From the NCBI GenBank assembly GCA_030278955.1, contig JAOANR010000011.1, forward strand, positions 25,982,403 to 26,046,402: a stretch of 64,000 nt of DNA, given 5' to 3'. Position numbers and translations under genes: made by a program. The DNA is from Hygrophila difformis (Eukaryota > Streptophyta > Magnoliopsida > Lamiales > Acanthaceae). The notes under the pieces are model-generated. The model had not been told where the DNA came from. It saw nothing but the letters and a program-made list of their open reading frames with translations, and searched no databases. Shown here in pieces: positions 33,730 through 44,699 of this stretch; within the stretch, counting starts at the first letter, position 1; every line of letters starts with the position of its first letter.

Positions 33730-34470
33730 CTAATCAGAGTATGGATCAAAATCTAAGTCTGATTCAAGTTCATCCACATATTCATTAAAAGACACCCTCA
33801 AATCCTTGATTAATGCTGTAACCTCACAACACAAACAATCAATGTTTGTGGCACCATAGTTGTAGTGTGGAGGTTGCAGGACCAAGTTCTTATCATGAGG
33901 GGCCAAATAGTCACAGTATTCCCTATGTTTCTGCCCTAAGAAGGGATTTGGTTCCTCTTCACTATTGGCAAAAACATTGCTAATCTTCTCCTTCATACTC
34001 CGGATGTGGTCTCCTTCCTTGAGGATAGATCCCAGCAGATACAATCCTTCATCAATCCTCTCCAAGCTTTCTGAACTCAGAAGGATGAAGGCTTTGATGA
34101 AGATTGTAGGATGATGATTATCTTCTTCCCCTGGTTGAAGAATTTCAAAGGCAGCTTCCATGAGTCCTGTATCTCGGAAAGCCACCAGAGCAGGTTCTAG
34201 ATTGAGCATGAAGTTATTTGCCTCTGTGCATCTCTCCACGAACGCTCTATAATCACGATCATGGGTTCTTTCCGCAGTGATTTGCTTGACCACATTTGCT
34301 CTCCTCCGAACAACAGGAAGCTTACTCGCTCTATGAAACTTCTTGCAAGTAGGAGCTGCTCTGGCCACATCCTTAATGTCCTCTTGCCCCATTCTTGACA
34401 GAATATCTCCCGGAATTTCATCAGGAATATCTAAAATGGAGGTTCTAGCGTTGGGGGCTGCTCCGGCCAT
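33730..34470 (-). CDS. Gene E: intact intronless F-box protein next to E2
   Basis: A 246-residue continuous ORF. The F-box is about residues 10-55 (SILDIPDEIPGDILSRMGQED, PTCKKFHRASKLPVV). The HCP/Sel1-like middle contains AAFEILQPGEEDNHHPTIFIKAFILLS, followed by NPFLGQKHREYC and CLCCEVTALIKDL, with an acidic tail ending SDLDFDPYSD. It lacks the intron found in A and D. The ATG at 34470 is the first in frame and gives MAGAAPNARTS. It lies immediately downstream of E2 integrase in the same orientation, with an array of E2-type inverted repeats upstream (34741-35048). It is a likely SCF adaptor; function beyond that is unknown. Confidence 0.8.
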   Translation of the reverse strand: MAGAAPNARTSILDIPDEIPGDILSRMGQEDIKDVARAAPTCKKFHRASKLPVVRRRANVVKQITAERTHDRDYRAFVERCTEANNFMLNLEPALVAFRDTGLMEAAFEILQPGEEDNHHPTIFIKAFILLSSESLERIDEGLYLLGSILKEGDHIRSMKEKISNVFANSEEEPNPFLGQKHREYCDYLAPHDKNLVLQPPHYNYGATNIDCLCCEVTALIKDLRVSFNEYVDELESDLDFDPYSD

Positions 34471-34740
34471 TCTAGGTTCTTAGTGAAGGTTTTAGAAATA
34501 TGGGAAGATAGAAGAGTATGTGAGAATAAAGAGAAGAGGGATTGTATGGAATCTATAGCCAAGAAAAAATTAAATTCTGACATAATTACAGATGAGTGAA
34601 ACGACATGTGATGGTTAGTGAAAAGGAAGAAGAAGGGTCTGAAAGGGGTATTTTGGTCCTTAAAAGTTTGAAAAATCTGTCTGTTTCAAATTCCCAGACT
34701 CTCGTTTTGTTTCTCATAACCGCGTGATCATATAGGATAT

Positions 34741-35048
34741 CCCTCACTTTGTGAATCTACAAAGCGAGGAGAATTTTCTATGTACTTTTCAAGAAACTGC
34801 TCACGCTTTGTGAATTTGTCAAGATGTAGGCATTTAATTCCTCACACATATGTTTCCAACACAAAGCGAGGTAATAAGAAAGATTATCAAAACTTCATAA
34901 ACTCTGAATTAATCCAGCATTAATCCTGATCAAATTTTGTGCATTAATCAAAACTTGATATATTTCCTCGCTTTGTCAATTGTTAACAAAGCGTGAGTCA
35001 TTTATACTAAATTTCATCTACGCTCTGTTGACAAGCATCAATGCGTGA
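34741..35048. repeat. E2-type inverted-repeat array upstream of gene E
   Basis: Units include CCTCACTTTGT...ACAAAGCGAGG (34742-34770), CTCACGCTTTGT (about 34800) with ACACAAAGCGAGG (about 34860), CCTCGCTTTGT...ACAAAGCGTGAG (34965-34996) and CTACGCTCTGTTGACA (35018-35033). The core CTCGCTTTGT is the one used in the E2 LTR arrays at 42698-43260 and 44160-44520. A weak TATA (CTATAGAT, minus, about 34558-34551) lies between the array and gene E. Confidence 0.75.
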
Positions 35049-35307
35049 ATACTTAGATTGTAGAAACAAATACTTGAATAAAGAATTAAACTTCATGATT
35101 ATTTGTTTAATACTCAAAAACCTGGTTGAAGATTTCCCTCTTATTCCTTCTTAATTCATCATAGCTCCATTTCTTTATAATCCTGAAAACAAAAATAAAG
35201 AATTAAGAATTAAAAATCTGTAATCAACAGAAAAGGGTGATACTACTCAGTTAACCTGGGTAGTTCCCCACCCTTTTTTTTTTCTTTTTATGAAATTCAG
35301 AAGACGA
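35049..35307 (-). mobile_element. E2 region between integrase and array
   Basis: Non-coding. Just after the integrase stop is a hairpin-prone stretch (GGGTGGGGAACTACCC and a matching CACCC). Then comes a pyrimidine-rich TTTATTTTTGTTTTCAG/GATT resembling a 3' splice site (about 35185-35200, minus), as after the E1 integrase. Confidence 0.45.
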
Positions 35308-36444
35308 CTAAGGATTATCAAAATATTCAGTATGAATATTTAAATCTTTTTGTCCAATGTATTCCTTTAGCCGATGCCCATTGACTGTCTTTTCTCCTTC
35401 GTTAAGCATAATTGTGACAGCTCCATTGTCATGAACAGCTACAACAGGGAATGGCCCTATCCACCTTGATCTTAACTTTCCTGGAAACAATTTCAAACGA
35501 GAATTATAAAGCAAAAACCATTTGACCAACATAAAATTCCTTATGTTTTATTTTTGCATCATGAATTTTCTTTGTTCGATCTTTATAGATCTTCCTGCTT
35601 TCATAAGCTTCCAGCCTCATTTCCTCCAATTTTGATAGATCAAATTTTCTCTTTTCTTGTCCCATCTGAACATCCATATTAAGCATTTTAATAGCCCAAT
35701 AGGCTCTATGTTCTATAGGAGTCTTGATCATAGATAACAAGCTTTTCCAAAAACTAATCTGTAAGGGGACATTCCTATAGGAGTCTTGAAGGCAGTTCTG
35801 TATGCCCATAAAACATCATCTAGTTTCTTGGACCAGTCTTTCCTTGTAATATTCACAGAAGCCTGCAGAATATGCTTGATTTCCTTGTTGGATACCTCCA
35901 CTTGTCCACTTGTCTGGGGATGATATAGTGATCCAACTTTATGATGAACACCATATTGCTTAAGTAACTTCTCAAAGAGTTTATTCACAAAGTGAGATCC
36001 TCCATCCGATATTATGGCACGAGGGGCTCCAAACCTGGTAAAAATGTTCTATTGCAAGAATCTGGTGACTTGTTTAGCTTCATTATTAGGCAAAGCCACT
36101 GCTTCAACCCATTTTGAGACATAGTCTACAGCTACTAGAATGTAGTGATTTCCATAAGAAGGGGGAAAAGGTCCCATAAAATCAATCCCCAAACATCAAA
36201 TATTTCTACCTCCAAAATCCCTTTTTGTGGCATTTCTTCTCTCATAGAGACATTTCCAGTCTTTGGCATCTGTCACACATCTTAATAAGCTTCTGACAAT
36301 CCATGAAGATGGTTGGCCAATAAAAACCACAGTCTAGAACTTTCTAGCTGTTCTTGTATGGCCATGATGGCCTCCCAAAGGATTTTCATGGCACTTTCTC
36401 ACAATCTGAAATCCCTCTTTCTCATGGACACAACGCCTAATAAC
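35308..36444 (-). pseudogene. E2 integrase (fragmented)
   Basis: Pieces in different frames: the zinc domain and start of the core (36444-36000) are badly decayed. The 35988-35728 frame has [23 protein letters not shown] and [21 protein letters not shown]. Then comes a small rearrangement, where a 'gactcctatag' phrase occurs twice, followed by EHRAYWAIKMLNMD (frame 35809-35504) and the C-terminal part [19 protein letters not shown] (35532-35308). Not functional. Confidence 0.8.
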
Positions 36445-37377
36445 CTAGTCAGAACAAAATTTGAATAAAAAGGGATCATCCCAGTAATATTTCTGAATCT
36501 CTCTAAAGAATCTTGACTTCTGATGAGAGTCTTTAAACTTGGGAATAATTCTACGAGCCAGAAAGTTAGCAAAATCTGAAAACCAAGGACAATCAAATTG
36601 CTGCAACTGCAAATCATACAAATGCTCATCTGGAAATTTATCATTTACAACTTCCTCATTTTCTATTCTTTCTTCCAACCTTGAAAGTTGATCTGCTACC
36701 CCATTATCTTTCCCTCTCCTGTCTTTAATAATGATGTCAAATTCTTGTAAAAGTAAAACCCATCTTATCAACCTCGGTTTGGCTTCTTGCTTTGAGAAAA
36801 GATATCTTAATGCAAGATGATCTGTATAAACTATTGTTTGAGCTCCAATAAGATATTGCCTAAATTTATCAAAGGCAAAAACAACAACATACATTTCCTT
36901 CTCTGTAGTGGTATAATTAATCTGGGCATCATTGAGTGTGTGACTAGCATAGTAAATAACATGATGTTTACCTTCTTTATGCTGCCCCAAAACTGCTCCC
37001 ACTGCATTATCACTGGCATCACACATTAGCTCAAAAGGTAGGTTCCAATCAGGAGACTGAACTATAGGTGCGGTGATTAACTTCTCTTTTATAGTTTTAA
37101 AAGCAACAAGACATTCTTCCTCAAAACTAAATGGAACATCTTTATGGAGAAGATTACATAATGGTCTAGCTATTTTAGAAAAATCCTTTATAAATCTTCT
37201 ATAAAAACCAGCATGACCAAGAAAACTCCTTACTGCCTTAATTGTTTTAGGAGTGGTAGATTTGCTATAACACAGACTTTGGTTTTGTCTACTTCTATTT
37301 CTACTTCTATTCCTGCTCTGGATACCTTGTGTCCTAGGACAATACCTTCTTGAACCATGAAGTGACATTTCTCCCAA
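36445..37377 (-). pseudogene. E2 RNase H and connection region
   Basis: The frame carries [19 protein letters not shown], then the RNase H motif [62 protein letters not shown] and [14 protein letters not shown]. At its start a short AGAAGTAGAAATAGAAGTAG-type repeat insertion near 37290-37315 breaks the link with the RT frame. Confidence 0.8.
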
Positions 37378-38396
37378 TTTAGAACCAGGATAGTGTCTTC
37401 ACATCTCTGCAAAATTTTTGACAGATTCTGTAAACAGTCCTCAAAGTCAGTTCCATAAACACTAAAATCATTCATAAACACTTCAATGCATTTCTCAATA
37501 AAATCAGAAAAGATACTCATCATACATCTTTGAAAAGTGGCAGGAGCATTACATAAACCAAAGGGCATTCTTTTATATGCAAATGTTCCATATGGACAGG
37601 TAAAAGTTGTTTTCTCATGATTCTCACTAGCAATCACTATTTGATTATAACCAGAATAGCCATCTAAAAAGCTATAAAATGGTTTACCTGGCAATCTTTC
37701 TAACATTTGATCAATAAAAGGTAAAGGGAAATGATCTTTTCTTCTGGCAGTATTTAATTTTCTATAATCAATGCAAACTCTCCAACCAGTTATTGGTCTA
37801 CTAGCTACTTCATCACTGTGTTCATTTGCCACAATGCAAATTCCACCCTTTTTAGGTACAACTTGAGTTGGACTTACCCATTTGCTATCAGAAATAAGAT
37901 AGATTATACCTACATCGAGTAGTTTGATTACCTCCTTTCTGACAACTTCCTGCATTGGTGGATTTAGCCTCCTCTGTGGTTGTCTGGAAAGTTTATATTC
38001 ATCTTCCATTAGAATCCTATGCATGCAAATGTGAGGACTAATGCCTTTTATATCAGCTATAGTCCAAGCAATTGCATGAATATGACTCTTAAGAATGTCT
38101 ACTAGAGCTTGTTCTTGTTCTTCATTCAGTTTGGATGAAATTATTATCGGAATATCTGCCAAAAAGGCATATTTAAGATGTTCTGGTAATACTTTAAGCT
38201 CAATATCTGGTGGGCTTTCTATAGATGAAATTAATTTGCTTTGAGTTTGCACTTCCAAGTTTAAATCAGATCCTTCTTCTGTAGGATCTGTTTTGTCAAT
38301 GTCATCCTCAGATTGCTCTGAAGATGTCATATCCTCACTTTCTGATCCGTCTTTGATTTCACCAGTCTCAGGATCAGCGAATCTAACCGCGCACAA
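37230..38396 (-). pseudogene. E2 reverse transcriptase with FMND catalytic change
   Basis: A 388-codon open frame with all RT blocks: GWRVCIDYRKLNTAR, KDHFPLPFIDQMLERL, FLDGYSGYNQI, MPFGLCNAPATFQRCM. The catalytic motif reads EVFMNDFSVYG (GTG TTT ATG AAT GAT on the minus strand near 37470), so the first Asp of the YXDD-type motif is Asn. This alone should abolish polymerisation, since that Asp binds metal. The C-terminus runs into a repeat insertion. Confidence 0.85.
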
Positions 38397-38527
38397 GTAA
38401 GCAAAAGTAGTATCTTCAGCATTTGTGAGTGGGGTGAGAGTGTTCTCGGTTACATCAGTAGAAAAGAGATCAAAGCTATCTAAGATATTTTCTACCTCTC
38501 TAGTACTAGAGTCTATTCCCCTCCCAG

Positions 38528-39703
38528 TTACATTGGATTCAAAAACATCAAAGGGTATGTTGTCATTTTCATCATATCAAAAGTGACTTCTTGGTCGTCA
38601 ACATGCAGCTTAACTATGCCATTCTTTGCATCATTCATAGCCCCTGCGATTACCAGAAATGGTCTCCCTAGTATGATAGGAATTCTAACATCTTCATCAA
38701 TATCCAGGATGACGAAGTCAGCTGGAAAACACAGCCCCCCTGTTCTTACTAGAACATCTTCAATGATTTCTTCTGGTCTAGTACTTGACTGATCAGCAAA
38801 GAAAAGGGTCATGTATACTGGCCTCATCCTCCCTAGCTCCAATCTTTTGGCCATAGCAAGTGGCATTACATTGATGCTGCTTCCTAGGTCACAAAGGCCT
38901 TGTCCGGCTTCTTTGTAGTTGATAATCAGAGGCAAGGTGAAGCTTCCGGATCTTCAAGCTTTGGAGGTATCATTTGTTGAAGAACCACCATTTGCTGTTC
39001 TCCCGCACTTAGCGAAAGAGGGCATTTCTGCAATTAATTCAACCAAAGGGATTGAGATCTCAATGGCCTTAATCTTTTCAAGAAACTTTTTTAATTTAAT
39101 TTCTTGAAGATCATTTTTGAGTCTCCGGTATGGCACCCTGGGCATGTGTTCATCCAGTAGGTCCTTTTTGTTACCTGTAGAGTTAATGATATCATTACCT
39201 CCCTCTTTTTCCATTGGAAAAGAGTGTTCTGTAATATTCTTTTCCAATCCCTTTTTATCAGAAATTAGCCTTTCCTCAAACTGTTCATCCTCCTCCAATG
39301 TTTGAACATCTTGAAACTTTTTCTGCAGCCTTGCTCTCTTCTTTTCAAATTCAAGATCTATAACTTCTTTTCCTCCCCTTAATGTAACCGTCTTACATTG
39401 TGGATTGGTTTCAGAGGAGCTTGGTAGCTTTCCTTTTTCTCTTTGTTGTAGCAACTTTGCCATCTCTGTTACTGAATTTTCAACATTCTTTATTGAAGCC
39501 TGCAGCTGGTTGTTTGTCTCAGTTTGCTTGCCAATGAATTCCTTCAGGGCATTCTCAACTTTTGAAGAGTAAGTGATATCTTGAACAATAGAATAAGCTA
39601 CTGGTGGCACTGGTTGAGGTGGAAAGTTTGCAGGCATTGGTGCAAATGGTCCAAATGGCCTGTTTTGCTGATTCATTTGTTGAGGGGGTCTCTGAGGATA
39701 CAT
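38528..39703 (-). pseudogene. E2 gag C-terminus and protease
   Basis: Frame 39703-38954 has a Pro/Gln-rich linker, then ETNPQCKTVTLRGGKEV and MPRVPYRRLKNDLQEIKLKKFLEKIKAIEISIPLVE. After a shift, frame 38935-38528 carries the retropepsin: GLCDLGSSINVMPLAMAKRL, FPADFVILDIDED and PIILGRPFLVIAGAM. The E1 equivalent is at 10309-11562. Between 38527 and 38397 only the decayed linker to RT is seen. Confidence 0.8.
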
Positions 39704-39826
39704 TTACTGCTGAGGATAAAATTGTTGCTGAGGACGAAACTGTTGCTGGTTCTGTTGAGGGGGGTTCAGAAGATGTGCATTCTGTACATTTTGAGTGTTA
39801 CCATAGCTCAAGTTTGGATGCTTGTT

Positions 39827-41047
39827 CTAAAAACCAGTGTACTTACAGCTTTCATCTTGCTTAGGTGCTTTTTGAAGCTGCGGGCATTGATCATTGTGGT
39901 GGGGTCCAGAACAAATTCCACACTGATAGACTTGTTCCATAGGTGTGGGTTGGAGAATCATCATTGGTTGTTGTTGTTGTTGATGCTGAATTTGTTGACT
40001 TCCTTTCTGAGCTAGCTGCAACTCTGCAATCTGTTTTGTGAGTGCTGCAAACTTCTCTTCATTTTTGTCTGTATGAATGGCAAGACTCTTCCTTGTAGGT
40101 GATGGTCGATCATCATCTTGAAGAACTGCTCTACTAGTAGTCATGGTATCTATTGTTGACCAAGCGTTCTCAAGTGTCATCTGAAGTAATTGTTCCCCTC
40201 CAGTGGCATTGATCATCATTTGCCAAGTGTGAGAAAGTCCTGTGAAAAAGATCTTCAAGAGTCTCCTTTCTGTTATACCATGTTGTGGACATCTTTTAAG
40301 CATGTCAAAGAACCTGTCTCGAGCATCCTTCAGTGATTCTCCCTTTCTCATTTTAAAGCTAGAAATTTTGTCCACCCACTCATCTATTTTACTTTCTGGA
40401 AAGTACTTGAGCAAGAAGTTTTTAACCAGTTCTGGCCAAGTAGCTTTTTGTTGAGCATTCAAAGAGTCATACCACTCCTTTGCTGATCCATCTAGTGAGA
40501 ACGGAAACATTGCTAGCTGAATGCTTGCTCTTGAGGCTCTTCCCTTCTTTACTGTCTTGCTCAACTCAACAAACTTTTTAAGATGCAAGTGTGGGTCTTC
40601 AGCACTCAAGCCATAAAATGCTCTAGAAGATGCCAAGTTTAATATGCCAGGCGGTATATCTACTTCTTCATCTGTTCCAGCCAAGTACTGGTCAACATTA
40701 GGTTGCCATGGTTGATACTGTTCTTCTTGAGGGTTTGGAACAGGATTAGCAAAATTAGGTGGAAAGTAATGCTGATGAACAAATTGCGGTGCAGCAGCCC
40801 TTTGAGGAGCTTGGAAATGTCCTCGAAGTGGTATGTTATGCTGATTTTCCGGCTATCCGTTTGGTAAGTTTCCGGGTCCGTCATTCTGTCCATTGTTCGC
40901 CATTCCAGTTATTTTTGAAAGTGTCCCTTCTGCAAGATCTTTCTGCCTCCTTCTGGCGTTTGCTCTAATCAGCCTTGTTGTTCTCTCAAGTTCACAGTTA
41001 AAGGGAAGCAGAGGTTGCCTTGAGGATCGGGTTGTTCTTTCGCTCAT
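39827..41047 (-). pseudogene. gag: E2 Gag (one in-frame TAG)
   Basis: Starts at 41047 with RTTRSSRQPLLPFNCELERTTR, like E1 Gag. One TAG at 40855-40853 interrupts an otherwise continuous frame; the downstream part contains the gag domain (SSRAFYGLSAEDPHLHLKKF, FPFSLDGSAKEWYDSL, YFPESKIDEWVDKI, RCPQHG). It ends with the knuckle CGICSGPHHNDQC (CX2CX3HX4C) and a stop at 39827. Readthrough would give about 406 residues. Confidence 0.85.
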
Positions 41048-41175
41048 ACACTATTGAAATTTCTCCTGTGGACAAATGATAGAATCAGTGGAATTATTAT
41101 TGTAACAATAGGTAAATAATAATTACAAATAAACCAAAGAATATTTTTAGTTCTAAAATTCATAACGCTACACCC

Positions 41176-41193
41176 TCCCCGGCAACGGCGCCA
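41176..41193 (-). promoter_or_regulatory. E2 primer-binding site (tRNA-Asp type)
   Basis: On the minus strand TGGCGCCGTTGCCGGGGA follows GCTTCA, the LTR end. There is one copy only, unlike the E1 LTR end. Confidence 0.88.
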
Positions 41194-42697
41194 TGAAGCT
41201 TTTACGCAAAACACTACAATGACTCTTGAATCCTTTTAAATTATGATTCTTAATGAATGACCCAAGATTATGCCTTGTTCGCATACCGAAAGCACACGGT
41301 ATCAAGCTGCAATATTTATTTTTAATTGTCGGGATCATTCTCTGGAGGGTTACACGATAGAAGTGTTTTGATAACATCTAAATTTCATAACATAACTACA
41401 TTCTTCGGTTTATGATGGTGAAAAGATTTCATCTTAATAACTAATGCTGAAATATAAAATGCATCAAAGCTATAAAGAAAGTAATGAAAGCATTATTAAA
41501 AGAATAAATCAAAATGATTAAAGCTGATTGTATCACGAAGTTTGTGAAATAAGATGGACTGAATGACAAATAAACATAATTAAACTATACTAAGATGTTT
41601 ATACTTCAATGATCAATATTATTGTATAAGCTCAGTAAGAAGAGAAAAATCCTTTAAGCAGGTATATCAACTCTTCATGTCTTCAATTACTTTCCCAAGA
41701 CAGGTACTTGTAATCTTGAATCTTGACACTCTGGCTCTAAAATCATGAGATACTAAAACTAAGAAATGATCGGTCAGACTCACTTCTTGTAACTAGCTTT
41801 TAGAGATATCACCTAATCTGTTTCTTCCGGATTCAGATTAGGCCATTGAAAACTCAAGGTCACATCTATTACAATTTATACTAATCTGAACTTGATGTTG
41901 TCCTCTTTATTACTTTGAAAAGAGAGATATCTTATACCCCTATCTTGGATGTCCTCTAAAAGAAAGCAAAAAGCAAATATTTAAATCTATCATCCAATGG
42001 TTGCACAAGACTCAATCTTCTCAAAGTAACTCCTACAAGTATTTATAAGAAATAATAGCCCTGCAAGTATATCAAGATAAGTTTGCTATTCACAATCCTT
42101 TACTTGTCTGGACTACTCAGATTCATACAATTGTAATAGCAAGAGAACTCTATGAAAATAAGTCTAAATACTCATGATTTGACTCAGGATTAATGAAATT
42201 CTGCAAGTTACTTAACCTCCTACCCATAGCATATAATCAGATCATCATAAGCTATGATCCCTGGAAGTTAACTCTCTCAGATGTTCATTAATTCTTGGGA
42301 TAAAAGATGGTTTTTGAAACATCTTTCCCTTTTAAACAACAGGTACTAAATGCTCAACTAAATAACAAGTTTGTTCTTCATTATCCTGAGTAAAAGATGG
42401 TTGAAAACCCTGTATCATCATCTCTTTCTCAATGTGCTTGTGAGATTAATAATGTGCATGTTGGGTATGAAGTGTGAATTCAAATTTAGAAGCAAAATTC
42501 TTAGCACTAGTCTGCGAAATATCCCAAAATATTATGAATATAAGTAGTAATATATGTTTAAAGAAACGTCAAGGGTTCTGAGCCCTCTTAAGTCAAATGC
42601 TAGGGTGCTCCAAGAATATAGGTTAGGAGCTAGATAGAATCGGGAAATTACTTTCCTTAGAAAAAAAAGTTGAAGATTAACTCTGCAAAATAAATGT

Positions 42698-43260
42698 CCA
42701 AGATAGCTCGCAGTAACTATCTTGGGTTCTAAACTATGAACATTCTAATTTTCCGCGCGCTATATCTGTACAGCGTGGAGGGAGCTATTATTCATAGAAT
42801 GTTCCTTAGATTTGAGTAATACAAAGAATCAAATTCCTCGCAGTGAGATCTATCCGCAATACGACGAGGATGTTTAAATCCTATTTATAACATAGGGGAC
42901 ATATATGTATATTGAAGAAAACTTTGGCTTCCTTAAGATAAGGAACCAATTCTTACGCTATAACAGAATAAACCCTCGCTTTGTTCAAGTGAACATCGCG
43001 AGAGTTCTGAAATAACAAGTTTGAAAGTAATAGGTTAGAACGATCAATCCTCACGTCATTCTTGTGAAAGAATGTAGCGAGAATTAATTCCTTATATAAA
43101 GGAAAATACTGAGTTTAACCAAAGTTTACAATTCTGCCTCGCAACATTCCTTTAGAATAATGCGAGAATAGAATCCAAACCTCGATTAAGTAGTAAATTC
43201 AGAGTTTTCAGTTCTCAAAGATTGTCACGCTATGCTTAACACTGCGTGGGTCTTTAGGAA
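42698..43260. repeat. E2 LTR inverted-repeat array 2
   Basis: Units with a CTCGC/GCGAG core and unit-specific arms. CCAAGATAG (42698-42706) pairs with CTATCTTGG (42717-42725). Others are CCTCGCTTTGTTCA with TGAACATCGCGAG (42971-42999), CTCACGTCATTCTT with AGAATGTAGCGAG (about 43051-43083) and CTCGCAACATTC with GAATAATGCGAG (about 43138-43167). It lies about 830-1400 bp downstream of the TATA. Confidence 0.75.
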
Positions 43261-44092
43261 CTTAGAAAGATTCTAAACATCAATTCTTTAAGATTGCCAT
43301 GAAAATTAAGATCAAAGTATACTAACAGGTGCTAATTCATTGATTACACCATTTTGCAAGAACAATACCTAACTCAAAAGTAATACTCAGGTTTTCTGAT
43401 AATTTTACAAACAGAAATGATTTGAGATATGAAAACAAAAATGATCTGTATGTTTTAAAAGATAAATTCCCTGAGAAATCAAAACCAATTTTCTATAGAG
43501 GATTATATCATCCACACAAAGAATTAGTGACTTTCGAATAATGGATTCTTAACAGGATTTCAGAATTCAAGGTTAAAGATTAAATCAACCCTGGAATTCT
43601 TAAATTCCATCATAAATCCCCTGAAATCAACCATTACTCTACCAAATTCAGCTATAACCATACAAAGATTGCAATCCAAAAGACAAAAATACATGTTTTA
43701 ACAATTGATTTTCCTTCATATATCATAATTTGCGAAAAGAATTGCAAACAGATACACCTGGAGATCTGATTAACATCAAAATAATGCGAATTCGATGAAT
43801 GTAGTCGTCGAAAAACAAAATGGCGATCGGCGATATGGCGGAACAAGATCATCCTGAATGCGTCTTTCTCTCCAAGATATTCTAAATCTAATCTACTGAA
43901 CAGCAATCCAACTAATCTAAAACAAATTCAATCTAGTCTAACACAGATTCGAAACTCAAATCTAAAGAACATAAACGGAAATTTGCAATATTCAAAACCC
44001 TAGCTACCCTACCTATGAAAACTCTAAAATGAACGGGAGAAACTGAGATATTCTGAAGTCCTCCGGCTACTTCGAGCTGATCTACCCAGGAG

Positions 44093-44103
44093 TCTATTTA
44101 TAG
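44093..44103 (-). promoter_or_regulatory. E2 5' LTR TATA box
   Basis: CTATAAATAGA on the minus strand, a good plant TATA, between the two inverted-repeat arrays. Confidence 0.65.
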
Positions 44104-44159
44104 ATGTAAGGAATAACTGCCTCCAGCCTGGGTTGATAACTGTTTGCACTTCGGATTAA

Positions 44160-44520
44160 CTATTGCCTCGCGCCTTGCTCCGTTCCATCAAAGCGTGGCT
44201 TCTTGTGATGTTACTTCTCTTGTCAAAGCGAGAATGTCTCAGACTTCTTTAAATGAACTTCTTCTCGCCATAACTCTTCCAGCATTCTCTACTTGCACAA
44301 ACTCTCTTCCCACACGATGTCAAGTGACTATCGCGTAGACTTTTCAATCTTTACACATCATCCTTGAACTTGTCCAGATTTCAGCCTTAATGTCCTCGCG
44401 ACGTTCCTAATCTTCCCTCGCAATGTTTATTCTACTCTTTGTAATTTGTTTCCTGTTTAATCAACAAGGCGAGGATCAATTCAGATAGAAACATAGCGTG
44501 AAACACTTTTGTTAAAATCT
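44160..44520. repeat. E2 LTR inverted-repeat array 1
   Basis: Repeats of the CTCGC/GCGAG type upstream of the TATA: CCTCGCGCCTTG with CAAAGCGTGG (about 44166-44200), CAAAGCGAGAATG (about 44224) with TTCTTCTCGCC (about 44262), CCTCGCGACGTT (about 44394), CCCTCGCAATGTT (about 44414), AACAAGGCGAGG (about 44464). They are more diverged than those in array 2. Confidence 0.65.
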
Positions 44521-44699
44521 TAAGACTTTCAGGCTATTTTTATGCATTTTTCAAATATATTCCTGATCTTAATCTCTTCAAGATCTTTTCATGTCTTTTC
44601 CAATTCTTCATTCAAAATCTAGGAAAAATATTATCAAACATTAACACAAGGACACTAATTCGGACAGAAATGACAGTCATGAATGGTTGTCATCAGTGA

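Larger units (their letters stand above)
35308..44695 (-). mobile_element. E2: Athila-type Ty3/Gypsy retrotransposon (5' LTR to integrase)
   Basis: Minus-strand order: 5' LTR 44695-41194, PBS 41193-41176, gag, protease, RT, RNase H, integrase to 35308. It is the same lineage as E1 by PBS, knuckle spacing and RT motif but clearly diverged. No 3' LTR is found to its left, where F-box genes E, D, C and B follow instead. Multiple stops and frameshifts are present and the RT catalytic Asp is changed. Confidence 0.82.
41194..44695 (-). mobile_element. E2 5' LTR (about 3.5 kb)
   Basis: Starts TGATGACAACC on the minus strand (44695), comparable to E1 TGATAATGGCC, and ends before the PBS. It contains array 1 (44160-44520), a TATA (44103-44093) and array 2 (42698-43260). 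The remainder is AT-rich without a credible ORF. Confidence 0.75.
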
